Of a stretch of 64,000 nt of DNA, positions 17,371 through 25,849 are shown piece by piece. The first letter of the stretch is position 1, and every line of letters starts with the position of its first letter. Source of the stretch: Catelliglobosispora koreensis DSM 44566. Lineage in GTDB: Bacteria; Actinomycetota; Actinomycetes; Mycobacteriales; Micromonosporaceae. The DNA is taken from contig NZ_KB903258.1 in assembly GCF_000379685.1 (NCBI RefSeq), positions 1 to 64,000 on the forward strand. Direction: 5' to 3'. The notes beneath the pieces are model-generated. The model was not told the DNA's origin, searched no databases, and was given only the letters and a program-made list of their open reading frames with translations. The position numbers and the translations under genes were made by a program.

Positions 17371-19440
17371 GTGGGGATGCGCGAGGATGCCGAGTCGATA
17401 CTCAGGAAACTTGCTGGTGATCACGCGATTTTGCGTGAGGATCAATGGACGGCGATCGAAGCGTTAGTGGCCCAGTCGCGCCGGGTGCTCTGTGTGCAGC
17501 GAACCGGTTGGGGAAAGTCCGCCGTTTACTTCGTGGCCACAGGGCTGTTGCGGGCACGGGGCCACGGCCCGACCGTGATCGTGTCTCCGCTGCTGGCTCT
17601 CATGCGCAACCAGGTGCAGGCAGCCGAACGTGCCGGGATCACCGCCCGCACCATCAACTCCGCCAACATGGAGGAGTGGGATGGCATCGCGGCCGAGATC
17701 GCTGACGGCGGCATCGACGTCCTGCTGATCAGCCCGGAACGGCTCAACAATCCGGATTTCCGCGACAGCGTGTTGCCAAAACTGGCCGCCACCACGGGTT
17801 TGCTCGTTGTCGACGAGGCGCACTGTGTTTCCGACTGGGGGCACGATTTCCGGCCCGACTACCGCCGGCTGCGTACGCTGCTCGCTTCGCTCACACCCGA
17901 TACGCCCGTCTTGGCGACAACCGCCACGGCCAACGCACGTGTGACCGCCGATGTCGCCGACCAGCTGGGCGACGCGCTCGTGCTGCGTGGACCACTCGAC
18001 CGGGAATCGTTGCGGCTAGCCGTTGTTGAGCAGCCCACTCCCGCCCACCGGCTCGGGTGGCTGGCCGCCCATCTGTCCACTCTGGACGGTTCCGGCATCA
18101 TCTACACGCTGACCGTCGCCGCCGCGCACGAGACCGCAGATTTCCTTAACGGGCAAGGCTTTCTCGTCGCGGCTTACACCGGCCAGACCGAAGACGCGCA
18201 ACGCCAGGAAGCCGAGCAAGACCTGCTGCACAACAAAATCAAGGCTCTCGTGGCCACCTCAGCCCTCGGCATGGGTTTCGACAAGCCAGACCTCGGTTTC
18301 GTCGTTCACCTCGGCGCCCCGCCCTCGCCGATCGCCTATTACCAGCAGGTGGGCCGCGCCGGGCGTGCTGTCAGCAGCGCTGACGTCATTCTCCTTCCCG
18401 GGGCGGAAGATTCCGCGATCTGGAATTACTTTGCCTCCCTTGCCTTTCCGCCGCAGGATCAAGTCCGGCGGGTGCTAGAGGTGCTTTCGGCTAGTTCAGA
18501 CCCCGTGTCCGTGCCTTCGCTCGAAGTTCAGTGCGATCTGCGGCGCAACCGGCTCGAACTCATGCTCAAGGTGCTCGATGTGGATGGCGCGGTGCGCCGG
18601 GTCCGCGGCGGGTGGGTATCCACCGGCGAGCCTTGGGTCTATGACACCGAGCGGCATGAGCGCATCGCGGCCGCTCGTTTAGAAGAGCAAAAGGCCATGC
18701 GGGGGTACGCTGCTGAGCCCTCCTGCCGGATGGAGTTCCTGCGGCGGAAGCTCGACGATCCTGACGCCGCGCCCTGCGGGCGCTGTGATCGCTGCGCTCC
18801 CGGAGCCCTGCCGACGTCAGTCCCGCAGTCCGCTCTTGAAGCGGCGCAACGGTTCCTTAACCGGCCCGGTCTGGTCATCGAGCCGCGCAAGATGTGGCCC
18901 AGTGGGCTGAAGGCCGCTGGCATTCCGCTCGCGGGGCGCATCGCCGCCAGTGAGCAGACCCAACCGGGCCGCGCGGTGGGGCGGCTGACCGATCTGGGCT
19001 GGGGCGCCCGCTTGCGTACCCTCCTGGCCGAAGGCACTCCCGATGCCCCGGCTACGCCGGAGCTGCTGGCGGCGGTCGTCGAGGTGCTCAAGGCGTGGGC
19101 AACCGGCCCCGACCCGTGGGCACAGCGGCCCGCTGCCGTCGTCGCGATGAGTTCCCGTCGCCACCCGCTCCTGATCAACAGTGTCGCCGCGCACCTGTCC
19201 CAGATCGGGCGGCTGCCGTTGCTGCCCTCTGTCCAGGTAGGAGGCGGTGACGCCCGCTCCAACAGCGCGCAGCGCGTGCGTTCGCTCTACGGCACGATCA
19301 CCGCGCCGGCTTGCGACGGCCCAGTGTTGCTTGTGGACGATTACACCGAGTCCGGCTGGACCATGGCGTTAGCCGCCCGCGAGCTGATCACCCAAGGCGC
19401 CACAATGGTCTTGCCGTTTGCTCTGGCCTCAACGTCGTAA
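17371..19440 (+). CDS. RecQ-like ATP-dependent DNA helicase with C-terminal PRTase-like segment
   Basis: 689 residues. Helicase motif I is TGWGKSAVY near residue 50, motif II is VVDEAHCVSDWGHDFRPDY near 145-165, and motif VI is QQVGRAGRA. A zinc-binding segment with CRMEFLRRKL...CGRCDRC follows at about 450-475. The last 80 residues contain LLVDDYTESGWTMALAARE, which looks like the PRPP loop of phosphoribosyltransferases (VDD-x-x-x-[ST]G-x-T) as in ComF-like proteins. GTG 17371 or ATG 17377 could be the start. It acts on DNA in recombination or repair by family; what the PRTase-like part adds is unknown. Confidence 0.88.
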   Translation: MGMREDAESILRKLAGDHAILREDQWTAIEALVAQSRRVLCVQRTGWGKSAVYFVATGLLRARGHGPTVIVSPLLALMRNQVQAAERAGITARTINSANMEEWDGIAAEIADGGIDVLLISPERLNNPDFRDSVLPKLAATTGLLVVDEAHCVSDWGHDFRPDYRRLRTLLASLTPDTPVLATTATANARVTADVADQLGDALVLRGPLDRESLRLAVVEQPTPAHRLGWLAAHLSTLDGSGIIYTLTVAAAHETADFLNGQGFLVAAYTGQTEDAQRQEAEQDLLHNKIKALVATSALGMGFDKPDLGFVVHLGAPPSPIAYYQQVGRAGRAVSSADVILLPGAEDSAIWNYFASLAFPPQDQVRRVLEVLSASSDPVSVPSLEVQCDLRRNRLELMLKVLDVDGAVRRVRGGWVSTGEPWVYDTERHERIAAARLEEQKAMRGYAAEPSCRMEFLRRKLDDPDAAPCGRCDRCAPGALPTSVPQSALEAAQRFLNRPGLVIEPRKMWPSGLKAAGIPLAGRIAASEQTQPGRAVGRLTDLGWGARLRTLLAEGTPDAPATPELLAAVVEVLKAWATGPDPWAQRPAAVVAMSSRRHPLLINSVAAHLSQIGRLPLLPSVQVGGGDARSNSAQRVRSLYGTITAPACDGPVLLVDDYTESGWTMALAARELITQGATMVLPFALASTS

Positions 19441-19494
19441 TCCATGGTTAGATTTTTTCACTTTGCTAGTGCATCGTGAAAGGAATTAACCATC

Positions 19495-20613
19495 GTGATG
19501 GTCCCGTTCCAGCGCCGCACGCTGCTAAAAGCGACCGTCGGCGCGGCAACCGTTGCTGTGGTTGGCGAAACCGCCCTCTCCACCGCAGCTCAAGCCGCCT
19601 CACCCTTCCCGTGGATAATCGACTGTGACGGATGGGGCGCCAAGCCGCCGACCAGCGACATCGTCCTGAGCCACGGCACGACCCGCAAAATCATCATTCA
19701 CCACACCGCCTATCCGAACTCGACGGACTATTCCCGTGAGCAGGCTGTTTGGCTGGCTCAGGACATTCAGCGCCTGCACCAGGTGGGCAACGGCTGGGCC
19801 GACTCCGGCCAGCACTTCACGGTCAGCCGTGGCGGCTACGTCCTCGAAGGCCGTCACCGCAGCCTCGAAACGCTCGCCAGCGGAACGTCACAGGTCGTGT
19901 CCGCCCACTGTCCCGGCCAGAACACGATGTCGATCGGCATCGAAAACGAAGGCACCTACATCGACGAGACCCCGCCCGAGGCGCTGTGGGACTCGCTGGT
20001 GCGCTTGTGCGTGGCGATCAGCCAGCAATATGGGCTGGGGGCGCACAACATCTTTGGCCATTGGGATTTCCGGGCCACGCTCTGCCCGGGTGCCGCGTTC
20101 TACGCCCAGTTCCCGCAACTTCGGCGTGAGATCGCCACGGCGCTGGGCACTTCTGCGGGCGATATTCCCGAGCGGACTTGGGCCGACATCTACAGCTCCA
20201 TCGGCGGGCCCGTGGTTCGCGTGGCGCAGTGGCTGCTCAAATACCGTGGTTACAACATCGCTGTCACCGGCGCCTGGAGCGCGGCGATGACGGCGGCCAT
20301 CCAGGACTGGCAGATCCGCAACGGCTTGCCGCCTTCGCCAGACGGCACCATCACGAACGCGACCTGGGACTGCCTCGTCCCCGAGCTGGACAAAGACGCG
20401 ACCGGCGATGCCGTGAGCGCGGTGCAGCAGGCCATCGGTCACAAGGGCTATCCAGATGTCGCCCTCAACGGCATCTACGACCACGCCACGAAGATGGCCG
20501 TGAAGGACCTTCAGGAACTGCACGGCCTCGACACCAACGGCAAGGTCGACGTCAACACCTGGTGCGCCATCACCGGCGGCATCGTCCGCGACGCCTTCAA
20601 AGGAATCCTTTAG
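19495..20613 (+). CDS. Tat-exported N-acetylmuramoyl-L-alanine amidase with PG-binding domain
   Basis: 372 residues. Twin-arginine signal (RRTLLKATVGAATVAVVGE) and cleavage near AQA. The PGRP/amidase_2 domain (about 45-205) has the zinc ligands expected from IIIHHTAYPN, the C-terminal part FGHWDFRATLCPG and the family core SIGIENEG. A peptidoglycan-binding domain with two or more repeats (IQDWQIRNGLPPSPDGTI; VKDLQELHGLDTNGKV) fills 220-365. It should cleave the bond between MurNAc and L-Ala outside the membrane. GTG 19495 is preceded by AGGA at 19481; ATG 19498 is an alternative. An inverted repeat ATGGTTA/TAACCAT flanks the leader (19443-19449, 19487-19493). Confidence 0.88.
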   Translation: MMVPFQRRTLLKATVGAATVAVVGETALSTAAQAASPFPWIIDCDGWGAKPPTSDIVLSHGTTRKIIIHHTAYPNSTDYSREQAVWLAQDIQRLHQVGNGWADSGQHFTVSRGGYVLEGRHRSLETLASGTSQVVSAHCPGQNTMSIGIENEGTYIDETPPEALWDSLVRLCVAISQQYGLGAHNIFGHWDFRATLCPGAAFYAQFPQLRREIATALGTSAGDIPERTWADIYSSIGGPVVRVAQWLLKYRGYNIAVTGAWSAAMTAAIQDWQIRNGLPPSPDGTITNATWDCLVPELDKDATGDAVSAVQQAIGHKGYPDVALNGIYDHATKMAVKDLQELHGLDTNGKVDVNTWCAITGGIVRDAFKGIL

Positions 20614-20617
20614 GGAT

Positions 20618-20658
20618 ATGGGAGTCGTATTGGACCAGCTGTCCAATACGACTCCCAT
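20618..20658. terminator. Perfect 18-bp bidirectional terminator hairpin
   Basis: Arms 20618-20635 and 20641-20658 are perfectly complementary over 18 bp with a 5-nt loop, between convergent genes whose stops are at 20613 and 20665. It is the longest perfect hairpin I saw in the window. Confidence 0.75.
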
Positions 20659-20664
20659 CTGGTG

Positions 20665-22284
20665 TTAGACCCCAGCGAAAACCTGTGGCCAGCTTCCCCC
20701 CATGTTCACAGCCGAGATAGGCCCTTTAACCGCGATGCCAGTGCTGCCAATGCGCCAGCCGGTGCCATCCGCGTAAATCTGGTGCAGCACACCATTCTTC
20801 ACCGTCATAACCTGAGGCCAGGCAGCACCCATGTTAACGGCCGAGATAGCTCCGTTGGTGGAAATGCCAGTGCTGCCAATGCGCCAGCCGGTGCCATCCG
20901 CGTAAATCTGGTGCAGCACACCATTCTTCACCGTCATAACCTGAGGCCAGGCAGCACCCATGTTAACGGCCGAGATAGCTCCGTTGGTGGAAATGCCAGT
21001 GCTGCCAATGCGCCAGCCGGTGCCATCCGCGTAAATCTGGTGCAGCACACCATTCTTCACCGTCATAACCTGAGGATGCGTACCGCCCATGTTCACCGCA
21101 GAGATCGGCCCGCTAACCGCGATGCCAGTGCTGCCAATGCGCCAGCCGGTGCCATCCGCGTAAATCTGGTGCAGCACACCATTCTTCACCGTCATAACCT
21201 GAGGATGCGTACCGCCCATGTTCACCGCAGAGATCGGCCCGCTAACTGCGATTCCGGTGCTGCCAATGTGCCAGCCAGCGGAATTTCCATAGATCTGGTG
21301 CAGCACTCCGTTGCGGACCGTTAGAATCTGCGGCCACTGTCCACCCATATTTACGACTGAGATGGGTCCGCTGATGGCGATCCCAGTGCTGCCAATATGC
21401 CAGCCTGAAGTATCCCCGTATATCTGCTGGAGCACGCCGTCCTTCACTGTCATAACCTGTGGCCAGGCAGCGCCCATATTCACAGCAGCTGTGGTGTCGG
21501 TGATGGGATAGCCGAGGCTACCTGCATGCCATCCGCTGCTGTCACCGTAGATCTGGTGCAGAGGAACTGGCTGAGAGGCTTGCATCGGAACTTGAATTTG
21601 GCCACAGATCTGCGATCCGCACGCCGGAGTTCCCGGTGGCGCATAGCTCGCAAGCGGTGCTGTGGTGCATTTGGTCTTCGCCAGCCAAGCGGCTGCGCTG
21701 TATTCCTGTACATTCGGATCGCAGTTCGCAGAACCTACTTCCTCACCGTAATAGGTGTGGAGAACACCTGACCCGATCCGAGACATCGCGGTCCCGCTGC
21801 TATTGCATTCCCACCATTCAAACTCCCCGTGAACCACAACTACGGCTTTGTAGAGGTTGTAGTGACCCGCACCATTAATTGTCCATGTGTCTGTGTAGGA
21901 CTCAGTTGAGGTCTGCGAGTTCTCGCCCGCTGTGGTGTGGTTGACCGTCAGTTCCACATCCGCGACCACGGCTACTTTGACCTTTGCGGCCATCTGGAGC
22001 GAAGTGCTCCAGGTCGATTTCTCAGTCGCGGCGACGCCGATCGTTGCACTCGTGTTAAACGTCGTACCAGCGGTTACGTGCTTCGTTCCGTGGTGAGTGA
22101 TCTGCGGATAGTAACGAATCGACTTCCATTTATGTGTTCCATAACCTGGGTCGCATATCAGTACCGCTCTGGGGCCAATCCCGCCTCCATCCGCACTAGC
22201 TGGAACGGACTGGAGTGCGCCGGCCGCCAAGACGGCCACAAGTGCCGCAGCCGTGCGCAACAGTGACTTTCGCGTTCTTTGCAT
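20665..22284 (-). CDS. Secreted protein: possible beta-pore-forming domain plus seven-blade propeller
   Basis: 539 residues. Signal peptide ends at about residue 31 (VPASA). Residues about 35-240 are Ser/Thr-rich with long strand-like stretches of alternating polarity (for example STWSTSLQMAAKVKVAVVAD, then ELTVNHTTAGENSQTSTESY) and several cysteines; this pattern recalls aerolysin/ETX-MTX2 pore-forming domains, but I cannot confirm it. Residues 242-539 are seven tandem units of 43 residues with LHQIY..GTGWRIGSTG and SAVNMG.xxPQVMTVKNGV, the last 40 long: most simply a seven-bladed lectin-like propeller. ATG 22284 has GAGG upstream. No family name assigned. Neighbours are a secreted amidase and a secreted lectin. 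Confidence 0.8.
   Translation of the reverse strand: MQRTRKSLLRTAAALVAVLAAGALQSVPASADGGGIGPRAVLICDPGYGTHKWKSIRYYPQITHHGTKHVTAGTTFNTSATIGVAATEKSTWSTSLQMAAKVKVAVVADVELTVNHTTAGENSQTSTESYTDTWTINGAGHYNLYKAVVVVHGEFEWWECNSSGTAMSRIGSGVLHTYYGEEVGSANCDPNVQEYSAAAWLAKTKCTTAPLASYAPPGTPACGSQICGQIQVPMQASQPVPLHQIYGDSSGWHAGSLGYPITDTTAAVNMGAAWPQVMTVKDGVLQQIYGDTSGWHIGSTGIAISGPISVVNMGGQWPQILTVRNGVLHQIYGNSAGWHIGSTGIAVSGPISAVNMGGTHPQVMTVKNGVLHQIYADGTGWRIGSTGIAVSGPISAVNMGGTHPQVMTVKNGVLHQIYADGTGWRIGSTGISTNGAISAVNMGAAWPQVMTVKNGVLHQIYADGTGWRIGSTGISTNGAISAVNMGAAWPQVMTVKNGVLHQIYADGTGWRIGSTGIAVKGPISAVNMGGSWPQVFAGV
20668..21561 (-). repeat. Seven in-frame 129-bp repeats (propeller blades)
   Basis: A unit of exactly 129 bp (43 codons) recurs with markers at 20741, 20870, 20999, 21128, 21257, 21386 and 21515. 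The copies starting at 20741 and 20870 appear identical at nucleotide level; those nearest the 5' end of the gene are the most diverged. The gradient indicates recent amplification at the 3' end. Confidence 0.9.
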
Positions 22285-22521
22285 TTTTCCTCTTCAACGT
22301 ACGGGATAAGCAGGTTCCGCCTGGCCAGCGCGTTCGGAAGTATGCGGGACAATCGGCGCCGTCACAACGGGACCTCAAGACAGCCCAAGAACCAAAACCT
22401 ACGTTTTCGGGCGGGCTATGTTGCCTAGGTCACATATGAGCATTTCCCCATCTAAGGATCGGCATAGTCGGATCTTTGACGTAGTGTGGCCGTTCCCGGC
22501 AACCGGCCCGACTCTCGGCGC

Positions 22522-23001
22522 ATGCGTATCAAGGGATTGCTCGCCGCGCTCGCCGCGGCCGTCGTCGCTATCGTCGTGGTGCCCGCGCCAGCTTCAGCTG
22601 AAGTTGGGTACTTCGAACTGTTCCAGAACCGGCACAGCTACAAGTGCCTGGAAATCCCTTACGGTGCAACAGGAAACTTCGTGCAGGCCGGGCAGTATTA
22701 CTGCCACGGCGCCCCGATGCAGCAGTGGCACTACAGCACGTCCACTGGCCTCATCCAGAACGTCAACAGCGAAAAGTGCCTTGAGGTCTTCAACTACAGC
22801 ACCGCTAACTTCGCCCCGGTCGGGCAATACGACTGCCACGGTGGCGCTAACCAGAAGTGGTGGTTCAACCGCACAACCGGGATCATCCAGAACCAGCACA
22901 GCTACAAGTGCCTCGAAGTCCAGTGGAGCGCCACGCACGACTTCGCACCCGTGGGCCAATACGACTGCCACTACGGCAACAACCAGCGCTGGTGGTGGTA
23001 A
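22522..23001 (+). CDS. Secreted ricin-type beta-trefoil lectin
   Basis: 159 residues: signal peptide (MRIKGLLAALAAAVVAI...ASA, about 26 residues) and a single ricin-B domain of three subrepeats, each with KCLE and a QxW-like end (QQWHY, QKWWF, QRWWW). No catalytic domain is attached. It probably binds carbohydrate at the cell surface or outside. I chose ATG 22522 because it begins the signal peptide; GTG 22486 in the same frame would add 12 residues. It is divergent from the propeller gene and separated from it by 237 bp. Confidence 0.78.
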   Translation: MRIKGLLAALAAAVVAIVVVPAPASAEVGYFELFQNRHSYKCLEIPYGATGNFVQAGQYYCHGAPMQQWHYSTSTGLIQNVNSEKCLEVFNYSTANFAPVGQYDCHGGANQKWWFNRTTGIIQNQHSYKCLEVQWSATHDFAPVGQYDCHYGNNQRWWW

Positions 23002-23011
23002 CCACGCACCC

Positions 23012-23040
23012 GTGCCGGGCCTGCGCACCAGGCCCGGCAC
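23012..23040 (+). terminator. Terminator after the ricin-type lectin gene
   Basis: Perfect 12-bp G/C stem (23012-23023 with 23029-23040) and a 5-nt loop, 10 nt after the lectin stop. It also faces the end of the convergent HEAT-repeat gene and may serve both. Confidence 0.7.
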
Positions 23041-23045
23041 CATCG

Positions 23046-23915
23046 CTAGGGGCGAATCCAGAACATGAACTCCGGCGCCAGACCCCCGACCCTCAGCAGG
23101 CTAATGACAGCCGCACCTCCGCAGGGCGCTAGTACTATTTGATTGCGGCCGTTAACCTTCAGCACCGCGAGTTCCTGACCCGTTGCTACTTCCTCGTAGC
23201 CCCAATAGATCTGCGCCAACGAAACGACTCGTGCTTTATCGCTGGGCCGCCTGACCTCAACGAGCCGCCGGCCACGTGATCCGATGTCAGTGTCAGGCAA
23301 GCCATACCGGACAACGATTGCTTCTATCGCATCCAATGCGGATTCCCGCGTACCAGGCGGGGTTCGTTCCGCGGTGGCGATTTGGCGCAGTATGGGCAGC
23401 AAACGTGGGTCACCGAAACCGATCGCGGTATCGGTGGCCGACGATCGCACGAGGGAGTCGCGGTCCTTGACCAGGGCAACCAGCAGATCAGGCAGGTCTG
23501 GATGACTCATCTCGGTCAGGCTCTTCAGCGCTGCCCAGCGGGTGAAGCTGTATCCAGCGCGCCGAATCTCTACCGCATCTACCAGAAGCTGGCCGGCCAT
23601 TGGATGATCGACATCACCGAGCACCCACAGCACGCTCGAACTGGTGCGCAGGTGCTCGTCAGCCGCCACTAGCGTCAAGAACCGGTCAGGCCAGCGCGCG
23701 ACCGTGTGATGGAGTAGCTCACCGAAATCATCGTGGACGTCTCTTGGATGTGCCTTCGCAGCGCCGAAAGGCGTGACGCGTTTGCCAGCTGCGACCCCCA
23801 CTATCCGGTCACAGGCCGACTCGTCCAGCTTGGGAAAGTCGCTTTCCAGTCGCTCGATGAATCCCGGTCCACCTAGCTCAGCGAACAGCAGCTCCAAAAC
23901 TTCGTCACCTGCCAC
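23046..23915 (-). CDS. HEAT-repeat-like protein, unknown
   Basis: 289 residues, cytoplasmic. The middle (about 60-200) looks like HEAT/PBS-lyase-type helical repeats: MAGQLLVDAVEIRRAGYSF, RWAALKSLTEMSHPDLPDL, SSATDTAIGFGDPRLLPIL. The C-terminal 80 residues (VVSLAQIYWGYEEVATGQEL onward) form a separate, probably beta-rich part. Such scaffolds mediate protein contacts; no function can be given. GTG start at 23915. It lies 45 nt upstream of the trans-sulfuration gene on the same strand. Confidence 0.6.
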   Translation of the reverse strand: MAGDEVLELLFAELGGPGFIERLESDFPKLDESACDRIVGVAAGKRVTPFGAAKAHPRDVHDDFGELLHHTVARWPDRFLTLVAADEHLRTSSSVLWVLGDVDHPMAGQLLVDAVEIRRAGYSFTRWAALKSLTEMSHPDLPDLLVALVKDRDSLVRSSATDTAIGFGDPRLLPILRQIATAERTPPGTRESALDAIEAIVVRYGLPDTDIGSRGRRLVEVRRPSDKARVVSLAQIYWGYEEVATGQELAVLKVNGRNQIVLAPCGGAAVISLLRVGGLAPEFMFWIRP

Positions 23916-23960
23916 CGCGCCAGTGTTCCAGTCCTGCGCAACCGGTGCACTCCGATCGTC

Positions 23961-25124
23961 CTAAATGGACAGAGCTTGGGAGAGGTCAGCCCAGAGGTCG
24001 TCGGGGGATTCGATGCCGACGGACAGGCGGATCGTGCCGCTGGTGATGCCAGCGGCGGTCAGCTCAGGGTCGGCGAGCTGGCGGTGGGACGTGCTGGCGG
24101 GGTGCAGGAGCAGGGTTTCGACGCCGCCGAGCGAGGGGGCGAGCTTCGCGAGCCCCACGCGTGTGACCAGTGCCCGGCCCGCGTCGCGGCCGCCTTTGAG
24201 ATCAAAAGAGAATGTCGCCGGGTACGCCGAAAGCACTCGCTTCGCGATGAGGTGACTCGGATGCGAGTCAAACCCGGGCCAGCTGACCGACGCCACCGCA
24301 GGATGTTCGGCAAGCCGGGACGCTAGAAACACAGCGTTGGACACGTGCTTGGCCATCCGCAAAGGCAACGTTTGCATGCCACGCAACGTGAGCCACGCAC
24401 CGAACGGGTCGGCTGTCACGCCAAGCTCGATCGCGTAATGCCAGACGCGCTCGTGAAGTGACGCGGAGGCGAAGACCGCCACTCCCCCAATCACTCCAGC
24501 GTGTCCTTCAAGGTATTTTGTCGTCGAATGGATGGACACGTCAGCACCCAAGTCGAGCGGCTGGCAGAGCAACGGCGCGAAAGTGTTGTCCACCACCGTG
24601 ATCAGGCCCGCGTCACGGGCAACAGCGGCGAGCGCGGGAATGTCGCTGACATAGGCACTGGGGTTCGACACGGTTTCCAGATAGAGCACCTTGGTCGACG
24701 GGCGTATGGCGGCGCTCAGCTCAGCGGCATCGTCGCCGGAGATGAGGGTCAGACCGACGCCGAAGCGCTCACTCAGATCGTGGAGTGCTTTATGAGTACC
24801 CCCATAAAGGCGTTTCTGGGCGACGATGTGATCGCCGCTGCGCACCACGGCCTGAAGCACGGCGCTGATCGCGCCTGATCCTGAGCCTGTCGCCAACGCT
24901 ACCGCGCCGCCTTCCAATGCGGCGGCGGCGTTCTCAAGCGCGCGGACGGTCGGGTTGCCAAGGCGGGTGTAGACGAAGCCGCCGCGGGGATCATTCATGG
25001 TGGCGGCGAACAGGTCTGGGTCGCCGTAGGAGAATCCGCTGGTCTGGTAGAGCGGCGCGGCGAGCGGGAAAACGCCGTCCACTGCCGGAAATTCGGGGTG
25101 TACCAACCGCGAGTCAAGGTGCAT
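23961..25124 (-). CDS. PLP-dependent trans-sulfuration enzyme
   Basis: 387 residues, Cys/Met-metabolism PLP enzyme family. The PLP lysine is in HSTTKYLEGH; the substrate-loop motif YTRLGNPTVRALE and the SVGIESPDDLWADL C-terminus are standard. Family members include cystathionine gamma-synthase, cystathionine gamma-lyase, O-acetylhomoserine sulfhydrylase and methionine gamma-lyase; the sequence alone does not separate them for me. I start at ATG 25124 (MHLDSRLVHPE); the frame is open 20 codons further up, but those residues do not look conserved. Confidence 0.85.
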   Translation of the reverse strand: MHLDSRLVHPEFPAVDGVFPLAAPLYQTSGFSYGDPDLFAATMNDPRGGFVYTRLGNPTVRALENAAAALEGGAVALATGSGSGAISAVLQAVVRSGDHIVAQKRLYGGTHKALHDLSERFGVGLTLISGDDAAELSAAIRPSTKVLYLETVSNPSAYVSDIPALAAVARDAGLITVVDNTFAPLLCQPLDLGADVSIHSTTKYLEGHAGVIGGVAVFASASLHERVWHYAIELGVTADPFGAWLTLRGMQTLPLRMAKHVSNAVFLASRLAEHPAVASVSWPGFDSHPSHLIAKRVLSAYPATFSFDLKGGRDAGRALVTRVGLAKLAPSLGGVETLLLHPASTSHRQLADPELTAAGITSGTIRLSVGIESPDDLWADLSQALSI

Positions 25125-25195
25125 ACCTAAAGCATTGCCACAATGTGGTACTCGGCGTGAGTGCCAATCCGGTGAATCTGGCATGCTTTTGGGCC

Positions 25196-25840
25196 ATGGT
25201 GGAGACAGCAGTCTGGCACGAGGCCGCCCGGATCAGTCACGAGGCAGCGCAAGACAAGTATGCCCAGCTCAGCAAGGCAGCGACGGCTCATGAGGCGGTC
25301 GCGGCGTTCCACAAGGAGCTGACGGCGCAGCTGGCCGGCGTGCAGATCAAGTGGGACAAGAAGTCACACGCGCGGGTCTTCACGGAGCTGAAATCAGTTG
25401 CCCTGATTAGGTATCTGGCTGCCAAGCACCGGCTGGTGTGCTTCGACCCGGCGCAGAACGCGGTGGTCAACCCGCCGTTGTTGCGCAGGTTTGACGCGAT
25501 GGATCTGACGACAGCCAAAGGGCTGTCCATTGAAGACCCGTCGAACGAGCACGTGGCCCAGGCCGCGCGCGGTCTCGATGACGACAACTGGTTCATGGCG
25601 CTGGAAGGCGACGACGACCACTTCCTCCAATGTGGATTCGGCACGCGGGCGGGGGCCTTGCCGGGCGGGTTCATGCTGGAGTATCGCGATGGCCTCGATG
25701 GCGATCACATGCAGGCCATATGCTCAGATGTCGATGACGTAATCGCGGTCTTCACCGAGCAGCTGGCCGGATCGGATGCCTGGCGGGCCCGATTCGTGTG
25801 GCGTCAACTCAAGTTGACAAACGACGCCCCGTCAACGTAA
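25196..25840 (+). CDS. Hypothetical protein, 214 aa
   Basis: No recognisable family. The N-terminal half is helical and charged (HEAARISHEAAQDKYAQL); the C-terminal half is mixed alpha/beta and acidic (LEGDDDHFLQCGFG, FMLEYRDGLDGDHMQ), a composition also seen in small immunity-type proteins, which is only an impression. ATG 25196 is the first start clear of the divergent PLP-enzyme gene; the frame is open further upstream only as antisense to it. The palindrome preceding the next operon overlaps this stop codon. Confidence 0.65.
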   Translation: MVETAVWHEAARISHEAAQDKYAQLSKAATAHEAVAAFHKELTAQLAGVQIKWDKKSHARVFTELKSVALIRYLAAKHRLVCFDPAQNAVVNPPLLRRFDAMDLTTAKGLSIEDPSNEHVAQAARGLDDDNWFMALEGDDDHFLQCGFGTRAGALPGGFMLEYRDGLDGDHMQAICSDVDDVIAVFTEQLAGSDAWRARFVWRQLKLTNDAPST

Positions 25841-25846
25841 GTTGAC
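25803..25846 (+). promoter_or_regulatory. Two GTCAAC-N4-GTTGAC operators over a promoter
   Basis: Two 16-bp palindromes, 25803-25818 and 25831-25846, spaced 28 bp. The first contains TTGACA (25814-25819) as a -35; the second covers the position of the -10 (TAAGTT, 25838-25843). The start site would fall at or near the ATG at 25850, so the mRNA is probably leaderless. The likely ligand is the small HTH protein encoded first in this operon. Confidence 0.6.
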
Positions 25847-25849
25847 AGC

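Noticed and set aside
19495-20613. Phage endolysin or prophage remnant
   Set aside because: The amidase has a Tat signal and peptidoglycan-binding repeats, and no phage structural, holin or integrase genes are near.
20662-21324. 220-codon plus-strand frame with perfect internal repeats
   Set aside because: It is the antisense of the propeller repeats; the minus frame has a signal peptide, a ribosome site and blade-like periodicity.
24917-25195. N-terminal extension of the hypothetical protein at 25196
   Set aside because: This part is antisense to the PLP-enzyme gene and Arg-rich with no conserved character.
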